From: Amblyomma americanum | Lineage: Eukaryota > Arthropoda > Arachnida > Ixodida > Ixodidae | Length of the DNA stretch: 64,000 nt | Assembly: GCF_052857255.1 (NCBI RefSeq) | Contig: NC_135505.1 | Span: forward strand, 53,451,102 to 53,515,101 | Reading direction: 5' to 3' | Shown here: positions 13,606 to 24,639 of the stretch, one piece after another | Numbering within the stretch: the first letter of the stretch is position 1 | How the letters are laid out: each line of letters opens with the position of its first letter | Translations under genes and position numbers: made by a program | Notes under the pieces: model-generated | Told to the model about the DNA's origin: nothing | What the model saw: the letters and a program-made list of their open reading frames with translations, nothing else | The model's database searches: none

Positions 13606-13832
13606 CACGACGGCTTAGTGCCTGTGGCGCTCGGTTGTCGATCCGAAGGTCTGCGGATTCGACACCGTCCGCAGCGGCCGAACTTCGGTTGTGGCGAACT
13701 GCAGAAACGCGCGCGTTCTTTCCGAGGTCAGCAGACGTTTAAGAATCCAAGGTAATTTAAGGCTATGTAGAGTCCTCCAGTACAGCGTCCCTCATAACCC
13801 CCCGGTAGCTTCGATTTACTAAACCCCAGATA
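13606..13832 (+). mobile_element. tRNA-derived SINE, family A, diverged
   Basis: A head reading CGGCTTAGTGCCTGTGGCGC with a B-box-like GCGGATTCGACACC is followed by a body ending in AGTCCTCCAGTACAGCGTCC and CTCATAACC. The order matches the other family A copies. It is inserted just beyond the CTGT array. Divergence is high. Confidence 0.65.
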
Positions 13833-15657
13833 CTGTTGCTATTATTTATTTCTAAAGAAAAGTTTCATAAATTGCTGCATTTTTTTGGTTGGAATCCGAA
13901 ATTTCTTTGTTGCACGCCAAGTAATTAAGAAAGGAAAGAGGGGCCTATGTTTTAAGGGAAAGCTGTTTAAGGAAAAAAATAAACAGTAATTGCGCAAATG
14001 GTTTGCGGTAATGCATACTCTCGCTGGCACATACGATAATGTTTGGGTACAGAAAGAAGTATTTCTGTAAAATTTAACCGTGATGAAATTATCTTGTATT
14101 ATGTGGACGCGGTAAAATGTCATTGCTTAATAAAAAACTGATCACAATCGCTTGCGGGCCGCCTCGTCATGCTTCTCTCGAAAAGTGAATATTCAATTTT
14201 CTATTTATCGACCTATAGTATATAACTCTCGCCATTGCACTTCGCGTTCTTGGTATTGAGACTTGAGGCTTATAAGTATCGGCGTAATTTTTTCTAACGC
14301 TTTGACAATGGCACATGTGGAGAATTCACAGCCCTCCTCGGCTGCGTTGAAACAACGCGAAGGTCGTCTGAAAACCGCGGTGAACTTGAAGCAAGCAATG
14401 ATGGCTATAAAGCGTAAGGAACAATTTTTTTCGAATCATTGCATGCAATTCCTTCTAAATGCTCTCCTCAAAATAAATATGATGTGATGCCGTGAGTCTG
14501 CGTTATCAATATTGGTTGCACTCATATTTCGATTTAATATGGCCCCCATTTTGTCTTCGGATTAGCTTTCGTCGTCGCTTTTGTGCAGGTGGAGGCTTCT
14601 GGAGCTGGGAGGCTTTCTTTATTTTTTAGAGATGCATTCAAAAACGAAGGTAAGAGATGTACTTTTATCGGTGGCAGCCCAAAGGTATACCGACTGGGCT
14701 GCACACCCAGAGGGTTGTACAGCCCAGTACTGAGATTAGCACCGCTGGGCGTCGGTCGCTGTGTCTGAGACAACATTATTGTAGAAGCAGGGCACAAGCT
14801 CTCTGTCCAACCGCCGCAAGCACACCGTGCAACATTTCCTCGGAGCGCTCATCGGCAGTAATATCAATGCAGTACGCGCAATCGAGCGTACATGTTAAGC
14901 GCGCAGACGGTGGTACGCTACTATTTGTTTTGACACAGTAGGTATGCTGCCAACATAGTAAAAAAAAAACACCACCATATTCTAACCCCAAGTGAGATTG
15001 GCGTTAGAATATGCACTACTTGGGCACATTTTTTATTTTTGGTTTTATTCTATCGTTTTTGCATAGAATAACGTGCCTCACTTGACCGGCTCGAAATCAG
15101 TGATCTCGACAGACGTCCTCACGCCACCATTGCTCCATTACTTCGCCCGTGCATCAAAATTGCGCGAGGCGCATACATCAAGACAGGAATATGAGTCAGG
15201 CGATGTAACTTCTGCAGCGTGTTTATTCACCATGCGGCTTTTTTACACAAGGTATGATCTCAATGTACTCTTTAGTAGTCTCTTGATGTATATCTTAAAA
15301 GAACGCAGCGTCACGAGAGAGCACAACGCAGAGCATTATCCAATAGTTTCGCTGTTCGCACAGGCAGCAATTCACTGACGAAGGCACAAACGTCCCTTCG
15401 GAGCGAAGGCACGTCTTAACGCGTAATATCTCCATGCGCAGTGCAAGAATGTATTCTGGGGCCGACTGAACCCACATCCATGAAGCTCGCTTATTTACCC
15501 TGGCGTCAAGAAAGTCACGGTACTGCTTCTGGCTTGTGGGTAGTGGAAGTAGTGAGCAATCAACATATCGCAACATATGCATTCTGGAGAGGCCGTACAT
15601 GTAATATAAGAAAAACCGAAGAGCAAGGAAACCTGATTTATCAGCAAAAAATGTTTT
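13833..15657. other. No supported gene; one candidate exon inside
   Basis: AT-rich sequence with short frames. At 14,692-14,727 a 9-bp inverted repeat (ACTGGGCTG and CAGCCCAGT) is present. The only coding-like signal is the exon candidate at 14,589-14,649, listed separately. Nothing else is recognised. Confidence 0.4.
14589..14649 (+). other. Candidate short internal exon
   Basis: A 61-bp segment is preceded by a pyrimidine-rich tract and CTTTTGTGCAG (3' splice-site-like) and followed by AAG/GTAAGA (a strong 5' splice site). The open frame reads VEASGAGRLSLFFRDAFKNE, which looks protein-like but matches no family I recognise. Chance occurrence of such paired signals in 64 kb is quite possible. 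Confidence 0.22.
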
Positions 15658-15834
15658 TTCGTTTGTTTCATGGGGTTTAACGTCAAAAAGATACGCTGCC
15701 TATGAGGGATCCCCTAGTATAGGGCTTTAGAAATTTTGACCACCTCGGGCTCTTTTCTGTGCTCTGACGTCGTACAGCACGCGGGCCTGAAAAATTTTCC
15801 GCCGATTGAAATGCTGCCGCCGCGGCCGGGATCG
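15658..15834 (-). mobile_element. SINE family A, 5'-truncated
   Basis: On the plus strand a tail complement (TTTCATGGGGTTTAACGTC), CTATGAGG, a degraded middle and a CCGCCGCGGCCGGGATCGA end are seen in the inverted order of family A. The A-box end of the head is missing. Confidence 0.65.
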
Positions 15835-16391
15835 ACACAAAAATTAACTTTACTGTCACCTCTCATTAATTCCAGCTTTTAAGGTATTTGTACAGTTGTG
15901 GCAGATAATATGAGAGAGAACTCACATCCTTATTGTGTTATGGCGCTCCTTTGAATTTTTCCACGCATTTTCTTTTCGTCTAGGCATTTTCTCCTGTACG
16001 CTGGTCTTGCAGTGTAATGCTCTCGTTAATACTCCCGTTCGGCGGTGCGATTCACACCAGCTGCCACAGATATAATATATTACAATCCTTCGCTGTCTCT
16101 ATACCCCCTCCCCTCGGCTTATAGCCCTGCTTCCACGCCAACTCTTCCGCGCTTTCTACGGTAACTACCCTCTGGATGATTCCCACGGCAACAAGGTGCC
16201 GATTGCCTCTTCTTATCCTCTCTCCATATGCTCCTGCTTCAATGGAGGAGCACTGGTGTGAGGGTACACTATCTATAGAGCTTCGCTGTATAACTTATGG
16301 TACTTGCTTTTGGGAAGTGGTCTGACACTGGCCAATTTCGTGTATGGCTGGGGGAAACTCTTTTGGCAGACCGAAAACTTCTTATCCTGCA
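15835..16391. other. No recognisable gene
   Basis: At 16,140-16,200 a TTTCTACGGTAACTACCCTC-GGATGATTCCCACGGCAAC stretch resembles the decayed minisatellite unit at 17,034-17,480. Nothing else is recognised. Confidence 0.35.
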
Positions 16392-16636
16392 TTAGTGGCC
16401 TAGTGACTTAAGTATCCGCCTCGCATGCGGGAGGTGCGGGGTTCGATCTCCAGTGCTGCCGGATACCACCGGTGATACAATGAGTAAAAACTTTCAACTC
16501 CCTGCTGCTGGGCTTCTTTGGGGTGAAATGCTTAGGAAATGTGTCTTTGACCCCACCTTGTGCAATGAAAGTTACCTTATGCCAAGGCGCTCTTTAGCCA
16601 AAGTTGTCATTGCGCCATAAAAATTCATCTTCATCT
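16392..16636 (+). mobile_element. tRNA-derived SINE, family B
   Basis: The head GTGGCCTAGTGACTTAAG with anticodon arm TCCGC-CTCGCAT-GCGGG (anticodon CGC, alanine type) and B box GGTTCGATCTC is followed by a body with CACCGGTGATACAATGAG and GCGCCATAAAAATTCATC at the end. The same structure is repeated at 21,951-22,203. The absence of a proper acceptor stem and the attached body make it a SINE, not a tRNA gene. Confidence 0.8.
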
Positions 16637-16654
16637 ACGGTAATCATCGTTCGG

Positions 16655-16960
16655 TTGGTGGTGGTGGTGGTAGTGGTTTTATTAAAAATAATAGTAAAAA
16701 GGAAGGAAAAGATTTTTGCTAGCCCCGGCATCTGCCATCGATACTGAAGCACCTGAGCTGGGGCAGCGGAAATAAAGGACAGCAGGCAGAATGGAGAAAT
16801 GAAATTAAAGAGGTGAGGGGACAGGAAGAGAGGATAGGGGGAGAAGTAATATGTACAAACTATTTACACAATAAGAAATGTCTCCAGGTTGTGCGCGTGA
16901 TTAGTTCATTTTAGAGGTATTAAATCATACACGCGCACAGCACTGTGTTGGTTAGAACTG
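16655..16960. repeat. Probable dispersed repeat with (GGT)n head
   Basis: GGTGGTGGTGGTAGTGG followed by TTTTATTAAAAATAATAG, a GCTAGCCCCGGCATCTGCC block and purine-rich sequence. I recall this arrangement as repetitive in ticks, but there is no second copy in this window, so the call is weak. It could be the 3' end of an element on the minus strand. Confidence 0.3.
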
Positions 16961-17033
16961 GAGTGGGGCGTCCAGTTACTAATCGTTCAAGGTAGAACTC
17001 GCGGAGCGTTCGGTCACTGCGTGTAACTACCTG

Positions 17034-17480
17034 AATTTCTCCGCTCCTGTTTCACCCTCCTCCAATGTTAACCACATTAACCACTTTCGACGCTTTCGCC
17101 ATGCACTACTCCTTCTACGGTAATCCTCCTCGTCCTTTCAGGGTACATACCCTCGGAGTGGTTTCCGTGGCAACCACTGACTCAGTGCGCCTTCTTACGC
17201 TCTTGCGTTGCGCTTCTTCTTCCATGGTAGGCATCCTTCGCATGAAGATTCCTTCGCTCTTGCCACACCCTCCTCCTTCCGCGGTAAACAGCTTCTGGAC
17301 GCTTTTCTGGGTAACCACCATCCGATTGTGCCTTCCTACGCTCTCCCCGTAAAGACTCCATCCATGACAGCTATCTTAACCATGCTCCGGATGGTTCCAA
17401 TGGCAAATGTCTACCTGTCACGCGTTTTTCCGCTTTCACTATGCCTTCCTCCTTGCATGGTAACCACTCTCTGCCTGGCC
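17034..17480 (+). repeat. Strongly decayed minisatellite
   Basis: Words related to a CTTCCTCCTT-CTACGGTAAC-CA-CTCTGGATGG-TT-CCATGGCAAC unit recur at irregular spacing: CTACGGTAAT 17,117, CATGGTAGGC 17,223, GCGGTAAACA 17,280, GGGTAACCAC 17,310, CATGGTAACC 17,456, each near a CGCTTTC- or CTCTTGC-like word. A related copy lies at 16,150. The frames across it (for example 17,065-17,352) are probably by-products. Confidence 0.45.
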
Positions 17481-17579
17481 CCCATGGAAGCGCACCCAGT
17501 GACAGCGCCAATGACCACGCCATACTACTACGACTACAAAGACGACACGAAACCAAGGAATAAACACTGAACAGCTGTC

Positions 17580-19199
17580 TCTGCAAAGCTTTCTTAAGAC
17601 CGTGTACTCAAAAATACAGATGAACACTTAGTCGCCTTAGAAACAGCTGCCAGGAATGATTGATTTGTGGATTTAAAAATAAAAACCCTGAAGCACGTTG
17701 AAGGGCAAAAAGTGTGCGAAAGGTTCTCCAGATTCTATCACAAGAGCGAGAAATTTCCTCGATGCGTAGTCTCTCTTTTAGAGCGCCCTAAAAATGTTCC
17801 GAAAATTCTATGCAGCGCACGTCGTGTTTTCCTCGCAGAATGCAGCAGTTTCCTGAGTTTCGTAATGAAGGCGTTCTAGATTTGGGCCCGGGAAGATACA
17901 AAGTGCTTCCAACCCATCAAATTCTGTTTTTATCATACTCTTTTTATCAGAGCAAAAGAGGGCGGCCTCATCAGCATAGGCCAAAAAATTAGTTACGCAA
18001 GGTGCTAGCAAGAATTCTTTACTTCCTGTGTTGTTAACGTGCATACCTCTAGTGGCTCGAGATGTACAGAGCAAAATACGAGGCGACGTTGAACAGGTGA
18101 TTGAAGTAAAATATCTTATCTCGCAGCTCCTCATACATGTTGTAGAGGGTGGGGGGGTGGGGGGGGGCTTAAAAGATAAACTTTGAGGTCGTTCAGGTGG
18201 GATGAATGGGAAGTCGATTTTGGAGCACCGGAAGGAGACTATCGGTAGCAGCCGATACAGCTTCCTCTGTCAGCAGTGTGCGCTCAAGTATGTGGCATAC
18301 CAGACTCTACTGCCTGCGCTCGCGTAAGTACTCTATTTAAGAGACATTTTGGACTTACACGAGCCAAAGGTTTTACCTAGTTGTCTCGCGATAGGGCATT
18401 CGAAGCTGCTGAAGCTGATGGGATTTGTATAACAAAAACCTGCCGATATTTCGTTTTATATCCCTCACCAGAGTGGATTTAGCGCATACATAGCCGGTTT
18501 AGATCAATTTTCAGTTAAATTTATTTTGCTTCGAAAACAAAATTTTAATACTTATTTAGTGTCCCAATGTTACACCGAAATGTAAACAGCAAAAGATCTT
18601 GATTAAAACAAGACTACTTTGAGAATTTGGTTTCGTCCTAACCCCGTTTCACTCCGCTTCAACCTATCTATCAGGTTTAAACCGGAACGAAATGTCGCTC
18701 AGGAGCCGAATTCAAGGCTTAACCTCGAAGGCGTGAACCGGAGCAGAAACCCGTTCTGGTTTGACACCCTGCCTGCTCCCTAGAGGCGCCGAAGCAAGAC
18801 GCAGGGATATTTTCTTAATACTTGACGACCCAGACTGATCGTAGTTTCAAAAACCAGAGATTTCGGCTCCCTCCTTGAGTGACCTGTAAGAAACAGCGGA
18901 TGGGCTCAGCAGTGTCGTCCAGAAATAGAGCTGAGGCTCCGCTCCAGTCAAAAATCAAGATACTCAAATGGTACCATGAATGTGAACGTCGAAGAAACGT
19001 AATGTCTTTTTCGGCACAGATCTCTCAGCGCGAACGAAGAGAAGATTGTGGGTTTTTTAATTCGATATCTTAATTGGCCACTTTCGGCAAGTGTAGTCCG
19101 CAATTCTCCGAACAACATAGGTGAATTCACCATGGAAGCGGCTGCGACAGCGAGGAAAATGGATGCCAAACTTTGTCAATGTTGGACTACTACTCTTTT
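17580..19199. other. No recognisable gene; G-rich tract
   Basis: No family is recognised. A G-run tract, GGGTGGGGGGGTGGGGGGGGG (18,147-18,168), could form a G-quadruplex on the plus strand. A low-complexity AACCGGA-type stretch lies at 18,640-18,775, related to 2,360-2,540 on the other strand. From about 18,880 the sequence may already belong to the gypsy remnant that follows. Confidence 0.4.
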
Positions 19200-20580
19200 C
19201 CTTCACCGACCACCTCGATATGCGGTCGAGGACCAGCGAATGACTGAGGAACGTCATCCGCGAGATTTTCCAGGAGGAACTTGGGGACCTCTACAGCAAT
19301 GAACTGATGTCGCATCACTAACGAACGTGGTTTGTGATGACGCCCACATGGCTTCCGCCGTCGCATAGGCAGCAGCCTAGAGCACAGAGTACGACCCCAC
19401 GGCTTGTGCTGACCCAATACACAATGGAATACCTCCCACCAGCCTGCGCCACTAAGACGCCAACGCCGCCACCCAGGTTATTGCAAGTCCCTGGAAGAAA
19501 ATCAGACCATCGGCGGACGCGCGACTAGCGCCGCCTAATCAGCTGGCCTCAACTGTAAGGAGCCCGGCTACATTCTCCAGCCCTGCTCATAGGCAAGAAT
19601 GGGCCTCCAGGTGTCTTCCCATGAAGCACTACGATGGCAATGCGACCAGCGGTCAAATTGAGTACCTGCACCACGCTGAGCACACGCAGAGCCGCCCCCC
19701 GAAGTTCCCGTCACCGTCATGTGCGCAGCTGGCTCGCGACGCCACGGCTACGAAATCGCTCAGGAGGAAGAAACGCCAGCCCGCTTAGGAAAAATAGCAA
19801 GAACAGTGCATTGTCTCCAACTACATCAACTCTGCACCAAAAGACAAGCTCGACGACGACTCGGGCATAAGCCACAGGGAAATAGCGACGACCTGCCCAA
19901 GCCTCTGTCACAGGACACGAAAAAGCCAAAGTCGGACGCCAAACCCAGTATGAAAAGAGAGGACATTAGCAAAATATCTTAAAGTGGTCATCGACAGTCT
20001 TCTGGTTAACGCCCTGGGTGGAGACAGGAGTAATCTGTTTTTAGAGGAACGTTTTTGATGGCCTCTGTTTAGGCACCACGGTAGGCCAACTAATTACGCC
20101 ATCGGGGTGGTTTAGAGCAAGAGTAAAGGTTGATGGACGTACCTATCCTGCGAACTTCATAGTACTGAAAAAGTTTTTGCGATATAATCATGGGCATGAA
20201 AGCTCTGACCAAGCATCAAGAGGTTATCGAGCTTCGGTCTAACCTTAACACAATTTCGACGTGATGCTCCCGTGAATGTCCTCTGTAAAGTGGCTCTCCC
20301 GCTCCTGCAAAGCCTCTTGTCTCCGGAGACGCCATAAATAAAACTCACATCGAGCATATAATCAAAAACACGCATCTACTCTTAGACAAATTAAGCCGCA
20401 AGGAAAGAAGCATCGCCAATTTTGAGAGTAATGTAAAGGCGTAGGTTCTGCTGAATCCTAGAAATCCGAAGAATCCTATCCCACCATCAGAGGCATGACG
20501 AGTCCTCTCAAGTATCTGCAGTTTCAGATACATTTGCCTGGTCTCACCCATCCTTAAAATATTCACCTGAAGAAGAGTGC
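19200..20580 (+). pseudogene. Ty3/gypsy gag-protease remnant
   Basis: A decayed LTR-retrotransposon segment, read over several frames. VIREIFQEELGDLYSNELM (about 19,254-19,312) looks like the C-terminal gag helix found before the nucleocapsid. From about 19,985 the aspartic protease can be followed: KVVIDSLLVNAL, the active-site DTGA region lost, then GQLITPSGWFRARVKVDGR and TYPANFIVLKK (about 20,090-20,175), then IIMGMKALTKHQEVIELRS (the degraded ILGMDFL motif, about 20,186-20,243). The protease-RT linker continues as IEHIIKNTHLLLDKLSRKER (about 20,350-20,410). RT is not found. Stops, frameshifts and the missing catalytic motif make it a relic. The match is to my knowledge of the family, not a search. 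Confidence 0.6.
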
Positions 20581-21204
20581 ATACCGGTTCACGTTGTGTA
20601 ATTTTCATTTCGACATTTAAGGAAATAGCACATAAAAGTCGGTACCTGCCCGCTTAAGCATGCAGTTTGTATGCGGAGATTCATTTTGAATATACTAGCT
20701 ACGCATGCACGCTACGTATGCATGCTACATATCTCCATCTTTCAAACTACCGAAAAACATTGGTTCATTCTAACAATTTATACCGAAGCGCTATTAAATC
20801 CGGGCAAAATAACCAACAACGCTAGCAAAGAAACAAAATGAGAGCAGTCCACCTTCTAAGTACATACCTAATACGAAGCATAGGTGTCCTGCTGTAAAAA
20901 TATAGACTATGGACATCATCTCGTCGTAGAAATTTCGAAAGAGCAAAATAACTAAAACCATGTCTGACTTGCATGTCACTGCATTGCAGACAAGGACAAA
21001 ATCACTGATTTGGAAGAGCGAACATATGGCGTAAAAGATACTCCAACTACGTAAGGAACCCACGTCCAGCGCTAGAACGGCAAATAAAAACGAACAAGAT
21101 TTTGCACATCATCATTTCAACCGTCGAAAATGAGATTAGAATGCATGTTTTGAAGCCAAAACAAAACCGGTGAACTGATTGAATTTTGTTTAGTTTATAA
21201 TCGA
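20581..21204. other. No recognisable gene
   Basis: AT-rich sequence. A small repeat of ACGCATGCACGCTACGTATG-like words at 20,698-20,730 is the only structure seen. Confidence 0.4.
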
Positions 21205-22295
21205 CGGAACCCATTCATCCCCTTCCGGTTTGGCTTTTGCAATAAATGTTATTCCCGTATCGACAGCATACTGATAGAAGTAAGATGGAACGTAAAAATT
21301 CCTTGTTCGTTTGGCACAGTTCGTGGGGGACAGTTGTGGCAGCACGCACGTTTCTATTACACCAAGGTCGCTAGTTTTTACATGATTTATTAGAATTTTA
21401 CCAGAATACAAATGCTTTGTGCGCTGAACATTACATACCATTTTCTGAACTTAGCATTAAATGTGGTCTTAATATTCCTGCAATGTCCTCGGAGTTTTTA
21501 TTAGTCCCATAAGTAGTGCTTCCTCTTATCTGGTGGAATAATGAGCTCCACTTTTATCGCTTTCAATGACATTCAACATTTATTGTACAGCCCGCACAAA
21601 AGTCTGTTGTAGTTCTTATCTGCTTAGCAAGGTAGTCGACGTGTTGTGTCCAAGAAAACTGTTCGCCAAAATTCATTCCTAGATACTCCACCTTTTAGAG
21701 ATGTCAACGTAGTACACTTACAATTTTGGCAGTCATCACTGTGCATATAGAGCGTGGATGACACAACAGTTTGTCTGGGGGACTGTGGAAACAGATTGTT
21801 TGATTTGTTTTTGCTAATAATTGTGAAATTAATTTTAAACCACGCAACAACTTTAAAGACACCCTAATGCACCGAGGCCTGACATTGTGATATTTCGTCC
21901 CCCTAAGAAAAATGCCCTAGCATCAGCATACTGATATATTTTTGAATTGGACCGCAGCGGTGGCCGAGTGGTTGAGCATCCGCCTCGCATGCGGGAAGTG
22001 CGGGGTTTGATTCCCCGCGCCGCCAGGGGTACCCACCGGTGATACAATGGGTGCAAGCTTTCTCCTGGTCTGGTGCTCGACTTCTTTAGGATGAAATGCT
22101 TGGAAAACGGGTCTTTGTCCCCACCTTGGGAAGTCGAAAATACCTTGGGCGATGGCGTTGTTTGGCCATATATGCCCTTGCGCCAAAAATATTCATCATC
22201 AGCATATACTTGAATTGAGGTGCAGTTGTGTTAGGTCACGTATGTAGAGCTTAAAAAATAAGGGTCCTAAGACGAATCCCTGTGGCACTTCATTT
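21205..22295 (-). pseudogene. LINE reverse-transcriptase fragment, interrupted by a SINE
   Basis: On the minus strand VPQGFVLGPLFFKLYIRDL (about 22,290-22,235) is the RT motif preceding the active site. The frame is then interrupted by a family B SINE (21,951-22,203) and resumes with YQYADARAFFLG (about 21,930-21,895), a YADD motif with the second aspartate lost. Further on VEYLGMNFGEQFSWTQHVDYL (about 21,694-21,633) is the post-RT YLG motif. Several stops follow. It belongs to the CR1/Jockey type and is 5'-truncated where family R sequence begins. Confidence 0.7.
21951..22203 (+). mobile_element. tRNA-derived SINE, family B, inserted in a LINE
   Basis: The head CAGCGGTGGCCGAGTGGTTG, anticodon arm with loop CTCGCAT (CGC, alanine type) and B box GGTTTGATTCC lead into a body with CACCGGTGATACAATGGG and an end GCGCCAAAAATATTCATC. 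Both flanks share TTGAATTG with similar neighbouring bases (21,941-21,950 and 22,210-22,217), and each encodes a version of the YADD region, which fits a diverged target-site duplication. It is better preserved than the copy at 16,392. Confidence 0.82.
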
Positions 22296-22330
22296 TTTTA
22301 ATGCGAAAGCATTGTATGCCTATATTTGCG
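22296..22330 (+). repeat. Family R hairpin fragment
   Basis: TTTTTTTAATGCGAAAGCATT repeats the start of the family R copy at 24,640, including the AATGC-GAAA-GCATT hairpin. The following sequence does not match, so this is a short fragment or a different subfamily. Confidence 0.4.
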
Positions 22331-22429
22331 CTTTCGTGTTGTAAGGCCGCGCTTCATCAACGCGTACATCTTTTTAATTCCCTTAGCTTGTGGTCACAGC
22401 GGGCCTCCGGTCTACGTGGAGAGATCTCA

Positions 22430-22720
22430 GTGAAGCTCCGAGCAAAATTCACGCCAAATATAAAAACTCCGGAACAGGGTGGGTTAATTAGTTTGTCAGT
22501 TAATTAGAGTGAAAAATGTCCCAAAAATTGGCGGGGCCGGAGCTAAACTGACGCCAAATTTTAAAACACAGAAAGAGGGCGCAGCCAAGCGTTGCGCCAA
22601 AATTGAATAACCGGAGGTGGGCAGGGCCAGAGCAAAATTCGTGCCAAATATAAAAACTCCGGAACTGTGTGGAGCAAGTGTGACGCAAAATTTGAAAACG
22701 AAGCGTGGCGTCAAGTCTCC
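22430..22720 (+). repeat. Degraded minisatellite, units about 50-60 bp
   Basis: The word GAGCAAAATTC-CGCCAAATATAAAAACTCCGGAAC occurs at 22,439 and, with small changes, at 22,631. Between and after them are diverged units (GAGCTAAACTGACGCCAAAT, GCGCCAAAATTGAATAACC, GACGCAAAATTTGAAAACG). It abuts the LINE RNase H fragment to its right. Confidence 0.6.
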
Positions 22721-22735
22721 TCTCCAGAGGGTGGT

Positions 22736-23370
22736 CTCCAGCCAAGCCGCCATATCAGTAAGAAGATACCCCTCAAGCAGAGAGGTTTCTCTTATATGGG
22801 TTCCTGCTCATGAGGGCATTCCGGGGAATGAGGCTGCTCACAGCTTTGCTCGAGAATAATACGTCCGAGCTGCTCTGGAAGTGCCCCTGAGTGGGAATAA
22901 AGACCCTCTTATAACGTAAAAAGGAATAACCGAAAAACCTAGACTGGATTGGAGAACACTCTCACTTCCGGATAGGTCACTCACTCCAAAAAATGCAGGG
23001 CCTGGAGGAGGCTTCATGTCAACAGATTCTTTTCGTGCTCTATACTACACGATGAAGACACTGGGGAGCCTGAGCTCTGCAGTTGCTGCCACAGAATGAC
23101 TTCGCAAGATCACTTAATTTGGGAGTGCCCGGATTCTCCTGGGGCTAAATCACAAAGCATCCCAGACCTTGGCATCAGGGAAGAGCTGATCTGTAGCCAC
23201 GACCTGGATCCGCAAAGACTCCTCATCCGTCAGGCGGAGACAGCTTATTACAAGACTCTCAGCGGTCTCCGGTGCTGAGAGCCGACCGGGAGGCACCCCC
23301 TCCTAATTGCTACGTCCAGATCGTGAGGCCCCATGATGACGGGAATAAAGTTCATTCATTCATTGCATTC
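22736..23370 (+). pseudogene. LINE 3' end: RNase H fragment and terminal zinc finger
   Basis: VSLIWVPAHEGIPGNEAAH (about 22,786-22,842) is the end of an RNase H domain as found in I-group and some Jockey-group LINEs. Downstream, in another frame, ELCSCCHRMTSQDHLIWEC (about 23,073-23,130) fits the C-x2-C-x-H-x4-C finger at the C terminus of such ORF2 proteins. The element ends with GGGAATAAAGTTCATTCATT, an AATAAA signal merging into a CATT-repeat tail. It is 5'-truncated with frameshifts between the two domains. Confidence 0.72.
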
Positions 23371-23529
23371 ATTGCAGTCCATGCTTTCACATTCCTCCAA
23401 TGCGGTTTGCCGCAGTGATCTCAAACGTTTTTTGAAGTTATGCATTGTTGACACTATTTATTCTAACCTTCTGTTGTCTATCCTGAAAATAGAAAAATTG
23501 GTCTCTATGGCCCACGTAATCCCATAAAA

Positions 23530-23845
23530 GATCAGTTTTGAATACATAGATTATGGCCAACGGCATCAGACGCCTACTTTAATTTAAAAATAGCGCTATT
23601 ACAATATTTATAGTCTATGGCTGGGTTCACATCGTCCGCAATATCTTCGAGAGCTGCTATACTTTTTCCACGCACAAAACGATGCTGACAGTCAGCAGAT
23701 AGCAGGTGGTGTTTCGCTCGAAAGGACAACCAGCGCTTATACAATACTTTCTCTAGCACACATGCGAAACAAGAGAGAATGGCTGTAGACCTATAATTTA
23801 GACACTCTTTTTGTCACCATCTTTTTAAGCTGGTCATGCTAATGT
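23530..23845 (-). pseudogene. LINE reverse-transcriptase fragment
   Basis: On the minus strand NYRSTAILSCFACVLEKVLY (about 23,800-23,740), then KRWLSFRAKHHLLSADCQHR and FVRGKSIAALEDI, is the fingers/palm region before motif A. AIFKLK at about 23,590 stands where the AIFLDLSKAFD motif would be, showing a frameshift. It is truncated on both sides and of CR1/Jockey type. Confidence 0.68.
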
Positions 23846-23878
23846 CATCTTCATTTGATATGTAATTTTTTACTGTGC

Positions 23879-24258
23879 ATCATCATCAGCCTGGCTCCAC
23901 CCATACTGAGGCAAAGGCTCTCCCACGACTCTCCAAATAACACTTGCTTTGCCAGCTGAGCCCACCCTACATCTGCAGTCTTCTTAATCTCATCCGCCCG
24001 CCTAACTTTCTGCCGCCCCCTGCTATCCTTGCCTTCTCTTGGAATCCACCCTGTTACCCTTAAGGACAAGCGGTTATCTTGGCTTCGCATTGCATGCACT
24101 GCCCAGGTCCATTTCTTCCTCTTGATTTCGGCCAGGATGTCATTAACCCTCGTTTGTTTTCTCACCCACTGTGCCCGCTGGCAGTCTGTTAACGTTACGC
24201 TTATAATTTTTATATCCATGGCTCGCTGCGTTGTTCTTAACTTAAGATGAGCCCTTTT
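23879..24258 (-). mobile_element. RTE LINE fragment, 3' end only
   Basis: This is the 3' end of the same family as the element at 6,568-9,760: CATCATCATCAGCC tail, CTCCCACGACTCTCC block, and minus-strand coding for RKKWTWAVHAMRSQDNR and GRQKVRRADEIKK. The 5' end stops at about 24,258 within the RT C-terminal region. Such 5' truncation is typical of LINE insertion. Confidence 0.85.
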
Positions 24259-24639
24259 CCAGTGGCAGGATTTCTGCTAAAAGTAACATATATGTTTTAA
24301 ATTGATTGTAGCTAATGATGAGGTTCTCAGATCCCTAGACTGAATTCTGTTGCACCCGGGTGGACTTTCAAGACAGACTAGTTAAAGTTTCCCGAACTTG
24401 CATTACATTAAGATCTGTCATATATACTAAATAACAATGGAAGGAGAGTTGTGTATTTCTTTGAATGTCTATCAGTTGTCGAAGGTATAGAGGTATGTTT
24501 GCTGAAGAGCAGTTAATGTTATTGATGAATTGTTCACTTGACTGGAGACTATTAGGGGCTTTCGGGGCTCATGAGTGTGCGCAAGACTTGTCCGCAGGAA
24601 ACGTTTATAGGAGTCCGCTCCACCTGTGCAGACTGAAGT
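24259..24639. other. No recognisable gene
   Basis: Short frames only and no recognised repeat. Confidence 0.4.

Noticed and set aside
16392..16470. Alanine-type tRNA gene (anticodon CGC)
   Set aside because: No acceptor-stem pairing and the sequence runs into a SINE body; the same applies at 21,951 and to the serine-like loop at 44.3 kb, which lacks T33.
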